Assembly: GCA_964370815.1 (NCBI GenBank)
Contig: CAYJKQ010000012.1
Location: 14,630-78,629, forward strand
Origin: UBA12087 sp964370815
Lineage (GTDB): Bacteria; Chloroflexota; Anaerolineae; Anaerolineales; Villigracilaceae
DNA: 64,000 nucleotides
Direction: 5' to 3'
Shown: positions 8,537 to 17,773 of the stretch, in pieces
Position numbering within the stretch: position 1 is the stretch's first letter
How the letters are laid out: every line of letters starts with the position of its first letter
Program-made: the position numbers and the translations under genes
The notes under the pieces: model-generated
What the model saw: only the letters and a program-made list of their open reading frames with translations
What the model was told of the DNA's origin: nothing
Databases searched by the model: none

Positions 8537-9700
8537 ATGAATAAGAAAATTACAATTACCCTGTTGATCAGCATCTTGATCCTATCCATGGTAGCCTGCC
8601 AGGCAACCAGTCTCATACCGACCCAAATAACCAATTTATCCTCTGCCGCAACACAGGGTGCACAGGCAGTCACAGTTCCCAGTCTGTTTGGCGGGCAGGA
8701 TCAGTTCATCTCTATTTATAAAAATGTCAGTCCGGGAGTTGTTTCGATCAAGATATTCGATGTCAATGGAAATGAGCTTGGACTGGGATCTGGATGGGTT
8801 TACAGCAGTGAGGGTTACATTGTTACCAACAATCATGTTGTAGATGGAGCTGCCAAATTGGAAGTGGATTTTACTTCCGGTTTTAAAACTTATGGAGAGG
8901 TGATCGGCACTGACCCCCATGCCGACCTGGCAGTCATTAAGGTAAAAGCACCAGCAGATGAATTGACCCCGCTTATTTTGGGTGATTCCAATTTGCTCAG
9001 TGTCGGTCAGATCGTTGTGGCAATAGGCAATCCTTTTGGATTGGACAGCACCATGACAACCGGCATCGTTTCTGCCCTGGGTCGCGCCATGCCTTCCGGT
9101 CAATCCAGCGCACCCGGTGGAGGCTTCTTCTCTGCCAGTGATATCATCCAGACCGATGCAGCTCTCAACCCAGGCAATTCAGGTGGTCCATTATTAAACC
9201 TGGATGGTGAAGTAGTGGGTGTCAACCAGGCGATCCGCACCACAGGCAGCACCACCAATGGTGAACCTGTAAATTCGGGTATCGGGTTCGCTATTTCTGT
9301 CAATATTGTCAAACGTGTTGTTCCCAGCCTGATCTCAGATGGCAAATATGAGTATCCTTATCTCGGAATTTCAACCGTGGATGTTTTTGACCAGATGCCT
9401 TTGGATGAGATAACCAAACTTGGGCTGACCCAATTCACAGGTGCTTATGTTACCTCGGTAACTCCAGACAGTCCGGCCTCCAAGGCAGGTGTGATCCCAA
9501 GTAATTCCAGTACTGATATGGCTGAAGTTCAATCAGGCGGCGACCTGATCATCGCCATTGATGAGCAACCAGTCCTTCGTTTTGACGACCTGATCAGTTA
9601 CCTTTATACCAGGAAATCCCCCGGAGACACGGTTGTTATCACAGTCTTGCGCGGCACCGAAAAGGTGAAACTTAACCTGACACTTGGAACCCGTCCTTAA
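8537..9700 (+). CDS. HtrA/DegP-like trypsin-type serine protease, lipoprotein, with PDZ domain
   Basis: A 387-residue exported protease. The N-terminus is a lipoprotein signal with lipobox LSMVAC (cysteine at about residue 21), so it is anchored outside the membrane by lipid. The trypsin fold carries the complete catalytic triad: His100 in VTNNHVVDG, Asp130 in HADLAVIKV, and Ser215 in GNSGGPL. A C-terminal PDZ domain (about 290-387, including SPASKAGVIP and GGDLIIAIDEQPV) would bind unfolded substrates. It follows the DnaJ-like gene by 31 bases. A GGAG site is placed before the ATG. It probably degrades misfolded exported proteins. Confidence 0.92.
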   Translation: MNKKITITLLISILILSMVACQATSLIPTQITNLSSAATQGAQAVTVPSLFGGQDQFISIYKNVSPGVVSIKIFDVNGNELGLGSGWVYSSEGYIVTNNHVVDGAAKLEVDFTSGFKTYGEVIGTDPHADLAVIKVKAPADELTPLILGDSNLLSVGQIVVAIGNPFGLDSTMTTGIVSALGRAMPSGQSSAPGGGFFSASDIIQTDAALNPGNSGGPLLNLDGEVVGVNQAIRTTGSTTNGEPVNSGIGFAISVNIVKRVVPSLISDGKYEYPYLGISTVDVFDQMPLDEITKLGLTQFTGAYVTSVTPDSPASKAGVIPSNSSTDMAEVQSGGDLIIAIDEQPVLRFDDLISYLYTRKSPGDTVVITVLRGTEKVKLNLTLGTRP

Positions 9701-9811
9701 ACTTATTTCCGCGCCTGACATGAATTTCACAGCTTCTGTGGCCTCCAACTTTATGAGGTTGTGGAAGCTGTTTTGAAAATTTCTTAATACAAAAAACCAT
9801 AGGAGGTTCAC

Positions 9812-10909
9812 ATGTTAACCGATCGTGATATCCACGAATTACTTAATTATTCCAGTTCAGGTGCCATGCTCAGTGTTTACTTAAACACCTCCCCATCTGA
9901 AGGTGGCAGTGATGCCCAAAGGCTTCAATTGCGGATGCTGCTGGAGAATGTTGACCAACCCGATGACCAGGTTGCTGTCTTGAAACACTTTGAACAACTC
10001 AGGGACGCCAAAGGACGCGGATTGGCCATGTTCTCGTATGCTGCTGAAGATTTTTTCAGGGGGTATACCCTGGCGGTGCCGGTGCGCAGCCGTGTATTTG
10101 TGGGAGAACACCCATATGTAAAACCACTGGCAGATCTATTGGATAATTACGGAAATTATGGGGTAGCACTGGTGGACAAACAGGGAGCACGCCTGTTCCA
10201 CTTTCACCTGGGAGAGTTGATCGAGCAGGAAGGTATCTTGGGCGATGCAGTACGTCAGACACACGTTAAAGGCGCATCCAGCAACTCCGGTGGGCGAGGT
10301 GGTGTATCCGGTCAGTCACACTTCAACGAAGAGGTCATTGCGCGAAACCTGCGCGAAACTGCTGATTTTTCAGCCAGATTCTTTGATGAGGTGCATGCCC
10401 GGCGCATCCTGATCGGAGGCACCGATGAGACTACTGCCCAATTTCGCCAGTATTTACCAAAATCCTGGCAGAGCCTGGTGGTAGGAACCTTCCCCGTGAG
10501 CATGAGTGCCTCGCATAGCGATGTACTGACACGCGCCATGCAGATCGGTCAATTGGCGGAGCAGCAGCGCGAGACTGCCCTGGTGGAGAGAATGTTGACT
10601 GCAGCAGCCAAGGGACAGGATGGCGCAGTGGGATTGGACACCACGCTTGAGGCTGTCCAGGCTGGCCGGGTTCAGACATTGATCGTACAGGAGGGGCTGC
10701 GCCTGCCAGCATACCAATGCCAAGGTTGTGACCATCTGCTGACAAGATCAATGAACACCTGCCTATTCTGTGGGAAAAGTTTTGTGAAAATCGACGATGC
10801 AGTTGAACTGGCTGTCCGTAAGGTGATGCAGACGGGTGGGGAGGTCGAGATCGTGCGCGACAACCCGGCTCTGCAGGAGGTGGGCATCGGCGCACTGCTC
10901 AGGTATTAA
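9812..10909 (+). CDS. Bacterial eRF1-like (baeRF/Vms1-type) peptidyl-tRNA hydrolase-like protein
   Basis: A 365-residue protein with AGGAGG before its ATG. The architecture matches bacterial homologues of archaeo-eukaryotic release factors. It has an N-terminal domain, then a middle RNase H-like fold (VALVDKQGARLFHFHLGEL, about 110-130) with a Gly-rich loop ending in SGQSHFNEEV (about 165-180). That loop is comparable to the GGQ/GxxQ loop that cleaves peptidyl-tRNA in eRF1 and Vms1. Last comes a C-terminal L7Ae-like domain with a CxGC...CLFCG zinc ribbon (about 300-325). Such proteins are proposed to release nascent chains from stalled ribosomes or to be ribosome-inactivating. Biochemical evidence for this exact family is thin, so the role is inferred. 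The gene sits behind the DnaJ-like and HtrA-like genes. Confidence 0.75.
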   Translation: MLTDRDIHELLNYSSSGAMLSVYLNTSPSEGGSDAQRLQLRMLLENVDQPDDQVAVLKHFEQLRDAKGRGLAMFSYAAEDFFRGYTLAVPVRSRVFVGEHPYVKPLADLLDNYGNYGVALVDKQGARLFHFHLGELIEQEGILGDAVRQTHVKGASSNSGGRGGVSGQSHFNEEVIARNLRETADFSARFFDEVHARRILIGGTDETTAQFRQYLPKSWQSLVVGTFPVSMSASHSDVLTRAMQIGQLAEQQRETALVERMLTAAAKGQDGAVGLDTTLEAVQAGRVQTLIVQEGLRLPAYQCQGCDHLLTRSMNTCLFCGKSFVKIDDAVELAVRKVMQTGGEVEIVRDNPALQEVGIGALLRY

Positions 10910-10972
10910 GGTTGGTTACCGATTTATCAAGAAAAAGAGCAGGTTGCTTAATCTGACCAACCAGCTCATATT

Positions 10973-11629
10973 TTATGCAAATCTATCTTCTTTCCAGACG
11001 TCAGCGCTATTGCTGTAGCCGGCTTTCTCCCAGAAACCTTGCCGGTCGCGGTTCATGAATTCCAGGCCGCGCAACCATTTGGCACCTTTCCACAGGTAGG
11101 GAGAGGCTAATTCGGGACGTTTGGGGATGGCACCGATCACGCCGCGCAAAGGGAAACCATGCTCGAGGGTAATGGGTTCGCCATTGAGGTGGGTTGCCAG
11201 CAGGAAGTTATCCTGCATTACAACTTCGAGCGGAAGATTGACCGTGTATCCATGTTCGGCATGCTGCATGACATGGGTAGCGTCCGGCAAGGGAGTGATC
11301 AAACCAGCCTCGATCAGCGATCGCACGGAGACTCCCTCCCAGAGGGTATCAACCTTGCTCCAACGTGTTACGCAGTGGATGTCCATGTTGACCTGGGTGC
11401 GCGGCAACTGGTTGAAATCTTCCCAATCCCAGCTGACCCGTTTTTCGACCTGCCCCCAGACAAGCAGATCCCAGGTGGATGGATGAAATTTGGGTACATC
11501 CCCGTAGTGCAAAACTGGAAACTTGACGGTCAGGGATTGCCCGGGTGGCAGGCGACCTTCCGAACGGATGCGCTCTTCTTCGATTCGGCGGTCGAGGTTT
11601 TCCTGGGAGGATGGATGCGGAGTACTCAT
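10973..11629 (-). CDS. Sulfite-oxidase-fold molybdopterin-dependent oxidoreductase
   Basis: A 218-residue protein of the oxidoreductase molybdopterin-binding (sulfite oxidase / YedY-like) family. The conserved cysteine that ligates molybdenum is in DIHCVTRWS (about residue 86), and the GFPLRGVI and KWLRGLEF blocks of the family are present. There is no Tat signal, heme or dimerisation domain, so it is the short cytoplasmic single-domain form whose electron partner and substrate are unknown. On the minus strand a perfect -10 TATAAT lies 6 bases before the ATG with no Shine-Dalgarno, so the message is probably leaderless. Confidence 0.85.
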   Translation of the reverse strand: MSTPHPSSQENLDRRIEEERIRSEGRLPPGQSLTVKFPVLHYGDVPKFHPSTWDLLVWGQVEKRVSWDWEDFNQLPRTQVNMDIHCVTRWSKVDTLWEGVSVRSLIEAGLITPLPDATHVMQHAEHGYTVNLPLEVVMQDNFLLATHLNGEPITLEHGFPLRGVIGAIPKRPELASPYLWKGAKWLRGLEFMNRDRQGFWEKAGYSNSADVWKEDRFA

Positions 11630-11635
11630 ATCTTA

Positions 11636-11641
11636 ATTATA
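11636..11641 (-). promoter_or_regulatory. -10 promoter element of the molybdoenzyme gene (leaderless)
   Basis: On the minus strand TATAAT is separated from the ATG at 11629 by 6 bases. Transcription would begin at or next to the start codon. Confidence 0.55.
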
Positions 11642-11703
11642 CTTTATTGGCTGGCTGGTTGCCATTTATCCGGGCAGGACTTTCCTCTGCCAAGTGCACG
11701 CAG

Positions 11704-11740
11704 AGCTAAAAGCCGCAAAAGATCCGCGGGACTTTTAGCT
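11704..11740. terminator. Inverted repeat between two minus-strand genes
   Basis: AGCTAAAAG (11704-11712) pairs perfectly with CTTTTAGCT (11732-11740), with an inner CCGC/GCGG pairing. It lies downstream of the TPR gene. There is no long T tract, so termination is only a guess. Confidence 0.4.
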
Positions 11741-11798
11741 GTCATGGTATGGCATGCACGCCTTAAAAAAAATTCGACCTCATTCAACCGAATACTGC

Positions 11799-12311
11799 TT
11801 AATCCACGAACAGGTTGTTATAATCCCGCAATTGATCGTGGATCGCCTGTTCCAATTGCTGGTCGGTGATGAGACTAAGTTCAACCAGGATCTCTCCCAA
11901 TCGTTTGGGTTGTTCAGCAGCTGCTGTTTTTTGTTGTTCTGCCAGTGCAAGTTCCAGTTGCTGCGATGTAATGAATTGGGCATTGATAAGATATTTTCCC
12001 AAGCGTGAAATACCCTCCTGTTCAACGGTTGATTCCTGCGTGAGCACTGCCAGCACTTCCTGGCGCACTTTTTCCTTTCGAGCCTGGTCCAGTAAATTTT
12101 GGGCTTGAGCATTCTCCGGGTTGATCGCCAGGACACGCTTGAGGCAGTCGATGCTTTGGTCCGTGGTGGGTACGACCGAAGCCAGTGACAGCCAGGCTCG
12201 TTCATGGCGTGGGTTGATCTGGATGACCTGCACCAGCAGGCTCTGTGCCTCAGACAATTGCCCGTCTTGATGGGCGGTCAGTGCCCGGGTATAGATCGCC
12301 TCAGGATCCAT
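11799..12311 (-). CDS. TPR protein with GspE/MshE N-terminal-like motifs
   Basis: A 170-residue soluble protein. Residues 1-80 form two TPR-like units (AIYTRALTAHQDGQLSEAQ, RVLAINPENAQAQNLLDQA). The C-terminal half carries two short motifs, RLGKYLINAQFITSQQL (about 104-120) and RLGEILVELSLITDQQLEQA (about 140-159). Both resemble the RLGE.L...G.I...QL repeat found at the N-terminus of type II secretion/type IV pilus ATPases, a region that binds cyclic di-GMP in MshE. Here there is no ATPase domain. Two HD-GYP (c-di-GMP phosphodiesterase family) genes elsewhere in the window make a signalling role possible, but this is inference. Confidence 0.65.
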   Translation of the reverse strand: MDPEAIYTRALTAHQDGQLSEAQSLLVQVIQINPRHERAWLSLASVVPTTDQSIDCLKRVLAINPENAQAQNLLDQARKEKVRQEVLAVLTQESTVEQEGISRLGKYLINAQFITSQQLELALAEQQKTAAAEQPKRLGEILVELSLITDQQLEQAIHDQLRDYNNLFVD

Positions 12312-12490
12312 GATCCTATCTGCCCTTCTTTATGCGGGGGAGTGTTTGTGTTAAGCACATTTCAGAATTATACTTGATATGCTGACCTCTCTCGCCTCGA
12401 ATCAATACTACAATTATACCCGCAAGATGGGAGCCCCACTTGCCCCCAAATACTTGAGGTAACACGATCAAATCATGAAAGGAACCTGCC

Positions 12491-13525
12491 ATGCAAAATG
12501 AACTGACCCAGCCCGGACCCCTGCTGCAACCTGACGGAGGACTGGCGAATGTTGGCTGGGCGCGCCAGCCCCTGCTGGATTGCAACCTGGAAGCCGCCCG
12601 CTTCTATGCTTTTCGCGCCCTGCAACGCTTCCGCATCAAGCGCTGGGACTATTACGCGGTGTTTACACCGGAGAATTTCTTCTCAGCCACCATCGCAGAC
12701 CTGGGTTATGCCGGTAACATTTTTGTGTATCACATGAACTTTGAGAGCGGAGACCTGCATGAGGAAGGTCAGGTCATCCCGCTTGGCAAGGGCATCACAC
12801 TGCCGCGCAACAGCACGCAGGGTGACAGTCACTTCGAGAACAAGCAGGTCCGGCTGGACTTTTCTTTGAAACCCTCCCGGCGCCACCTGTCGGTCTCCTG
12901 GCCGGGCTTCCACGATGGCAAGGGTATATCAGCTGAGATCGACCTGGCTACAAAACCGGAAGACGAGTCGATGAATATCGTCATCCCCATCAAAGAGAAG
13001 CGTTTTTACTACAACCGCAAGATCAACTGCATGCCCGCCAGCGGATCGATCACGTATGGGGAAAGCAGTGAGCAGCTTGACCCGGCGACCTGCCTGGGGT
13101 CGCTGGACTGGGGTCGTGGGGTGTGGGCTTACAAATCTTTCTGGAACTGGGCTTCCGCTTCCGGTTTCCTGCCGGACGGGCGCAGCCTTGGCTTGAACCT
13201 GGGCATGGGCTTCGGTGACCTGAGCCGTGCCGGGGAGAACGCCATCATCCTGGATCGGCGCATCCACAAGCTGGAAAAGGTCAGTTTCGATTATGTCTCC
13301 GGGGACTATATGCGCCCCTGGCATTTCACGGACAGCGAAGACCGCCTGGACCTGACCTTTACGCCTTTCAAGGACCGCACTGCCACCACCAACCTGGGGG
13401 TCATCACCAGCCAGGTACACCAGATGTTCGGGCACTATTCTGGCACAGTGGTGGCGGATGATGGCGAGCGCATCGAGCTGCGCAGGTTGGTGGGGTTTGC
13501 GGAGGAGCACCATGCCAAATGGTGA
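12491..13525 (+). CDS. DUF2804 family protein
   Basis: A 344-residue protein matching DUF2804 by its N-terminal LTQPGPLLQPDG, the YYAVFTPENFFSATIADLGYAG block and the C-terminal WGRGVWAY...WNWASASG. No catalytic role is established for the family; some members sit near lipid or carotenoid genes. There is no signal peptide. AAGGAA sits before the ATG. G+C appears somewhat higher than in the next gene (13579), but not enough to argue for transfer. It stands alone between divergent and codirectional neighbours. Confidence 0.85.
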   Translation: MQNELTQPGPLLQPDGGLANVGWARQPLLDCNLEAARFYAFRALQRFRIKRWDYYAVFTPENFFSATIADLGYAGNIFVYHMNFESGDLHEEGQVIPLGKGITLPRNSTQGDSHFENKQVRLDFSLKPSRRHLSVSWPGFHDGKGISAEIDLATKPEDESMNIVIPIKEKRFYYNRKINCMPASGSITYGESSEQLDPATCLGSLDWGRGVWAYKSFWNWASASGFLPDGRSLGLNLGMGFGDLSRAGENAIILDRRIHKLEKVSFDYVSGDYMRPWHFTDSEDRLDLTFTPFKDRTATTNLGVITSQVHQMFGHYSGTVVADDGERIELRRLVGFAEEHHAKW

Positions 13526-13578
13526 GATCGGTGGGTGAACTGACAACCCATAATAGAATTCATTTAGGAGATTCTTGA

Positions 13579-15132
13579 ATGGCACAAAATACATCGCCGC
13601 AAATTGAAAAAGAACCACCCTCATCATTCTTCGGTCGTTCACGTTGGCTGGTATCTATTACAGTTTTGGTGATCTTAGTACTCGGTCTAGGCTTCCGGCT
13701 GATGAGATTCGACAACCCACCCCTGGATGTTCATGGCTGGCGTTGGCTACGATCAGCGATTACAGCTCGTGGTTTTTATTATGAACTGAGTCCAAATTCA
13801 GATCCTGAGATAAAGCAACAAGCGATCCTGATCTCGGCTGCATTCCCATATTCGGAACCTCCAATCATGGAAGGTATTGTTGCCCTTAGTTATGTTGTTG
13901 CAGGTGGAGAGCAACTCTGGTTCTCACTTATCTGGACATCTCTATTCTGGACGATTGGAGGGCTGGCTCTTTTCCTCCTGGCGAAGAAAATTACATCCAT
14001 AGATGGAGCAGTAGTGGCACTTGCATATTTCATGTTATTACCTTTTGGGAATACTGAGACGCGCGCCTTTCTCCCCGAACCTCTAATGGTGATGTTCATT
14101 TTCCTGGCGTTATATTCTTCTTATCGCTGGGCGGAGAGCTTATCGTGGAAATGGTCAATTGCCACTGGTTTACTGGCTGGATTGGCCATCCTGACTAAAA
14201 TCTTTGCTGTTTTTCCACTTGTACCTGCAATTTTCCTGATTTGCCTGGGATCGTTCGGTCTCCGACGATTGATAAAAAATCCTCAAGCTTGGTTGGTATT
14301 GATCCTGTCAATCCTAATTCCTGCATCCTATTATGTCTTTCCTGATATTCAAGCTGGAAGTAATTACCTGAGTACCTGGTCACTCCCATTCTTGCATCGT
14401 TTGTTGGATATCACCTTCTACATTGGTTGGCTTCACATGATCAACGCGAATTTCAATCTTGCAATTGTCCTCATCGGCATTGCATCGATTTCATTATTGG
14501 AAAGGCGCGGTCGCTGGCTTGTTCTGGGTCTTTGGATCGGATATGTTTTATTAGGTCTGTCGTTTCCCACACTCATCGCGTCTCATATTTATTATGACCT
14601 GCCATTAGTTGGGATAACGGCAATATCGCTTGCTCCTCTTGGTATGCTCCTGCTTTCCAAGATAGCGAAACAAGGTTTTTTCTGGCAGGCTCTCTTTATC
14701 AGTGCTGCTTTGATAGCCATCGGCTACTCAGTCTTCATGTCCCGTAAAGCAATTGTTGCTTACGACTTCAGAAAGGAACCTCAAAAATGGGAGGAGTTGG
14801 GAGCATTGTTACCAGGTCGGGTCATTGGCCTGACAGATGATTACAACATGCGTCTGGCTTATTTCGGGAACAAAGTCATCACAGGTTTCATGCATTACTA
14901 TGATTGGGCAATGGTTGAAATGTCAGGAAAAGAATTCGATGTAAATTCACCAAATCAGGAATTTTTCCAGAGTAAAGTGAAAGATTATGATTATTTCGTT
15001 GTCACGCTTTTAAGAGAGTTCGAGTTGCAACCTTACTTAAAGGACATCTTGTATGATCAATACCCAATCTTCATCCAGAGTGATTGGTATGTAGTCTTTG
15101 ACTTGCGCCATCCATTAATAAGTACTCCATGA
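13579..15132 (+). CDS. Polytopic membrane glycosyltransferase (GT-C fold, ArnT/PMT-like)
   Basis: A 517-residue protein with about ten hydrophobic segments. The first loop after the first membrane helix carries acidic and aromatic residues (FDNPPLDVHGWRW, about residues 43-55), where GT-C enzymes that use polyprenyl-phosphate sugars bind the donor. The last 130 residues form an extracytoplasmic domain (EPQKWEELGALLPGRVIGL...). This layout matches family-39-like or ArnT-like glycosyltransferases that decorate lipids or proteins outside the membrane. The substrate is not predictable. TTTAGGAG precedes the ATG. The gene is followed after 92 bases by a CPBP-like membrane protein. Confidence 0.7.
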   Translation: MAQNTSPQIEKEPPSSFFGRSRWLVSITVLVILVLGLGFRLMRFDNPPLDVHGWRWLRSAITARGFYYELSPNSDPEIKQQAILISAAFPYSEPPIMEGIVALSYVVAGGEQLWFSLIWTSLFWTIGGLALFLLAKKITSIDGAVVALAYFMLLPFGNTETRAFLPEPLMVMFIFLALYSSYRWAESLSWKWSIATGLLAGLAILTKIFAVFPLVPAIFLICLGSFGLRRLIKNPQAWLVLILSILIPASYYVFPDIQAGSNYLSTWSLPFLHRLLDITFYIGWLHMINANFNLAIVLIGIASISLLERRGRWLVLGLWIGYVLLGLSFPTLIASHIYYDLPLVGITAISLAPLGMLLLSKIAKQGFFWQALFISAALIAIGYSVFMSRKAIVAYDFRKEPQKWEELGALLPGRVIGLTDDYNMRLAYFGNKVITGFMHYYDWAMVEMSGKEFDVNSPNQEFFQSKVKDYDYFVVTLLREFELQPYLKDILYDQYPIFIQSDWYVVFDLRHPLISTP

Positions 15133-15224
15133 TCGATTTTGGTGCTTCAGTCGATTTCCAGAAATTATCTTCAAAATTCTATCCTTGGGCAGCGAAACGT
15201 AAATAAAGAATCACGGAGTGTAAA

Positions 15225-15938
15225 ATGGAAATTACTCACCTTCATCCGATCCTTCTGATCATTCTTGTCATCCTCCTGGTGCTGATCCGGTATGGGTTTG
15301 AAAAAATGGGTTCGCACATATTCAGGTCATTACCCATTGAGCGGACAAGTGTTCAGATTTTTACAAGAGCTCTTATTCTCATATTTTTCAATATGGCTGT
15401 TTTGGCTCTTTTTGGCTTGCTCAAGGGTGAACTGTTCGCCTTTGCAGAGCCCGGCACTGGGATGGTTATCCTCGCTGTCGGTCTTGGGTTTGCCATTATC
15501 GTGGCTCTACTTTCGCTTCTCGCAATTAAAGCCGGATTCGGCGGTGGTTATAGTTCTTTGGCATCAGTATCCTCGTTCGACAAAAGTCTCACCCTGGCAA
15601 CATTTATTCTTCTTGCTGGTCTAAGTGAAGATATCTTCTTTATCGGTTTTGCGCAAAATGTCCTGACACCATCTTTAGGCTGGGGCGCGATCATGGTATA
15701 TCTTGTGCTTTTTATTGCCTATCATTATGCCAATGTCATCAGCGGGGTAGAGAAGAAGGAAGAATTCTTGGGAACGCTTCCAGTTAGATTGATGGTTTCT
15801 CTACTGCTGTCCATAAGTTTTTATTTGACCGGCACACTTGTGTACGGGGTGATTGTTCATAATCTTGTTGATTCGTTGAGCTATGTTGCGCTGTTGTATG
15901 CGGTCAGCCGAACTCCTGCGCCGACCTCTCCCGCGTGA
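15225..15938 (+). CDS. CPBP-like membrane protein
   Basis: A 237-residue integral membrane protein with six to eight hydrophobic segments. LSEDIFFIGFAQNVL (about residue 134) corresponds to the EExxFR motif of the CPBP (CAAX protease and bacteriocin-processing) family, and AYHYANV plus VIVHNLVDSL (about residues 165 and 207) to the following histidine motifs. The second Glu is Asp and the Arg is Ile, so activity is uncertain. No substrate or partner is apparent from the neighbours. Confidence 0.5.
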   Translation: MEITHLHPILLIILVILLVLIRYGFEKMGSHIFRSLPIERTSVQIFTRALILIFFNMAVLALFGLLKGELFAFAEPGTGMVILAVGLGFAIIVALLSLLAIKAGFGGGYSSLASVSSFDKSLTLATFILLAGLSEDIFFIGFAQNVLTPSLGWGAIMVYLVLFIAYHYANVISGVEKKEEFLGTLPVRLMVSLLLSISFYLTGTLVYGVIVHNLVDSLSYVALLYAVSRTPAPTSPA

Positions 15939-16230
15939 TCGATGGTTATTGTGCTGCCCAACACAGGCACCAGTCGGACAGCAGCTCTACCGCTCGCACC
16001 CAAACGCACTTAGCTGGAAATGATGCATAATTAAGGAGGCATCTCGTCAATCCCGCCGCTGCTGCTGAGACCATCCACAGAACCTGACCAATTCTCAATT
16101 GTTTTGGGAGATATCCGACCTCTTTCCCCAACAATCTCCCCCATTTCCCTATTGGTAATCCTCCCAAAATTTGATACAATTCGGATAATCGTTATGCAAT
16201 TAAAAAATCCATCCCTTCGGAGGAAAATCA

Positions 16231-17178
16231 ATGCCTGATCATATTTGCTCTGTCTGCAAGCAGCCGGCTGAAAATAGAATTAAAACACGCTGGTTCTGCC
16301 AGGAACATTTTAATTCAGCCACTCATCAGCGTCCGCATACCTGGCGAAGCTTTACGCTGCTGATCCTGGCGCAGATCGTATTTGTAGGAGCGGTCTACCT
16401 GCTGGACGCGGGCATAAAACCTGTCCTGGCAGGCTCGGCTCTGGTCTGGGCTGGTGTCTTGATGGCACTGGTTCCAGCCGCCATCTGGATGGTTTTCTTC
16501 TATATCCAGGATCGCATCGAGCCGGAACCCAAAGGCTACATCCTGGCTGTTTTCCTGCTGGGCGGGCTGCTGGCAGCCGCGCTTGGCACCCCCTTGCTGG
16601 AGAATATTTTTCATATCTCCAAATGGATCCATGCAGATACAGCCGCCACCATCATTGGCAGCATCCTGGTGGTGGGTTTTTCCCAGGAATTCTTAAAATA
16701 TGCCGCCGTCCGCTACAGCGTCTATCGTTCCACAGAATTCGATGAAGCCACAGACGGTGTCATCTACGCCACCGCCGCAGGTCTGGGCTATGCCACCCTG
16801 CTCAACATTCAATTTGTCATATCAAATGGAGGCGTGGACCTTGGGGCGAGTGTCATCCACATGGCAGTGGTTTCCCTGGCGCATGCCAGTTTCGCCGCCA
16901 TCACAGGTTACTTCCTGGGACGGGCTAAATTTGAACAGGAGCCTTTGTGGTGGATGCCGCTCGGGCTGACATTGGCAGCCACGGTCAATGGGCTTTTCAA
17001 CTGGTTGCGCGGCAGCGTCGTCCAAACCGGGATCAGCCTGACCAGCGCTTCCAGCAATCCCTGGATGGGACTGATCGTGGCAGCCGCCCTCGCCATCATC
17101 ACAACTGGGATCATCCTGTGGCTGGTACGCCGTGATATCCGCTCGGCGTTGGCCTCAGAGACCGGGAGGTTGGCATGA
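16231..17178 (+). CDS. PrsW-like intramembrane protein with N-terminal zinc knuckle, altered active site
   Basis: A 315-residue protein. The first 25 residues hold CSVCK...WFCQEH, a likely zinc knuckle. The rest has about eight membrane helices and the PrsW landmarks: GFSQEFLKYAAV (about 150-160), FDEATDGVIYATAAGLGYA (170-188) and SLAHASFAAITGYFLG. PrsW site-1 proteases use an EExxK motif and a later Glu-Asn. Here the first Glu of EE is Gln152 and the later Glu is Leu191, so proteolytic activity is doubtful. GGAGG before the ATG supports the start. The stop overlaps the next start by four bases (ATGA), so it forms an operon with the two following exported proteins. Confidence 0.75.
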   Translation: MPDHICSVCKQPAENRIKTRWFCQEHFNSATHQRPHTWRSFTLLILAQIVFVGAVYLLDAGIKPVLAGSALVWAGVLMALVPAAIWMVFFYIQDRIEPEPKGYILAVFLLGGLLAAALGTPLLENIFHISKWIHADTAATIIGSILVVGFSQEFLKYAAVRYSVYRSTEFDEATDGVIYATAAGLGYATLLNIQFVISNGGVDLGASVIHMAVVSLAHASFAAITGYFLGRAKFEQEPLWWMPLGLTLAATVNGLFNWLRGSVVQTGISLTSASSNPWMGLIVAAALAIITTGIILWLVRRDIRSALASETGRLA

Positions 17179-17762
17179 CAGAATCTACTAGCAATTCCAA
17201 TACCTTATCACTGGGTGACCGCTTCTCGGACGTGGTGGTGGTTGCCATCGCACTCATAGCCTTGCTGGCTGGTTGGTTCTATAAATCCAGCGTCGAAAAT
17301 CGCAGTGTCGTGCTGCAAACTTCAGCCATCTCTGCGCTAACTCCACAAGGTTGGCATACGCTTGAACCGCAGGGCAATGAAGTCCTGCATGTCAGCGATC
17401 CGCTCTCGACCGGCTTCGGTACAACCTACAGTGTTCAGTACATCCCGATCGAAGCAGGTTCGGCGGTTGGGCAGGCAGCCAGCCTGTTAACCTTGCAGCG
17501 CGGACAGCATTTGACTGCCTACCGGGTGCTTGAACAAAAAAAGGTCACGGTTTACGGAAAACCAGCCTACGAAGTGAGTTATGTCTTCGTTGAGACCGAT
17601 CCCAACCTGACCCGCAACGAATTTCCCAACATCGTTCTTGGGTTGGATTATATCTATCTAACCGCAGACCATGCCATTGTGGTCACCTACTGGGCTGACC
17701 AACAAAACTTCGAGTATGATCTCGGACGTTTTCAACTCTTTCTGAAATCCCTCAAGTTTTAA
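17175..17762 (+). CDS. Membrane-anchored extracellular protein of unknown function
   Basis: A 195-residue protein with a single N-terminal membrane segment (VVVVAIALIALLAGWFY, about 20-36) and an extracytoplasmic domain. The body reads like the PsbP/DUF1795-type exported domains (GWHTLEPQGNEVLHVSDP, then GKPAYEVSYVFVE). No catalytic motif is visible. It is translationally coupled on both sides: ATGA overlap with the PrsW-like gene and TAATG overlap region with the protease gene. The three products may therefore act together at the cell surface. Confidence 0.75.
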   Translation: MTESTSNSNTLSLGDRFSDVVVVAIALIALLAGWFYKSSVENRSVVLQTSAISALTPQGWHTLEPQGNEVLHVSDPLSTGFGTTYSVQYIPIEAGSAVGQAASLLTLQRGQHLTAYRVLEQKKVTVYGKPAYEVSYVFVETDPNLTRNEFPNIVLGLDYIYLTADHAIVVTYWADQQNFEYDLGRFQLFLKSLKF

Positions 17763-17773
17763 TGGAGACCAAC

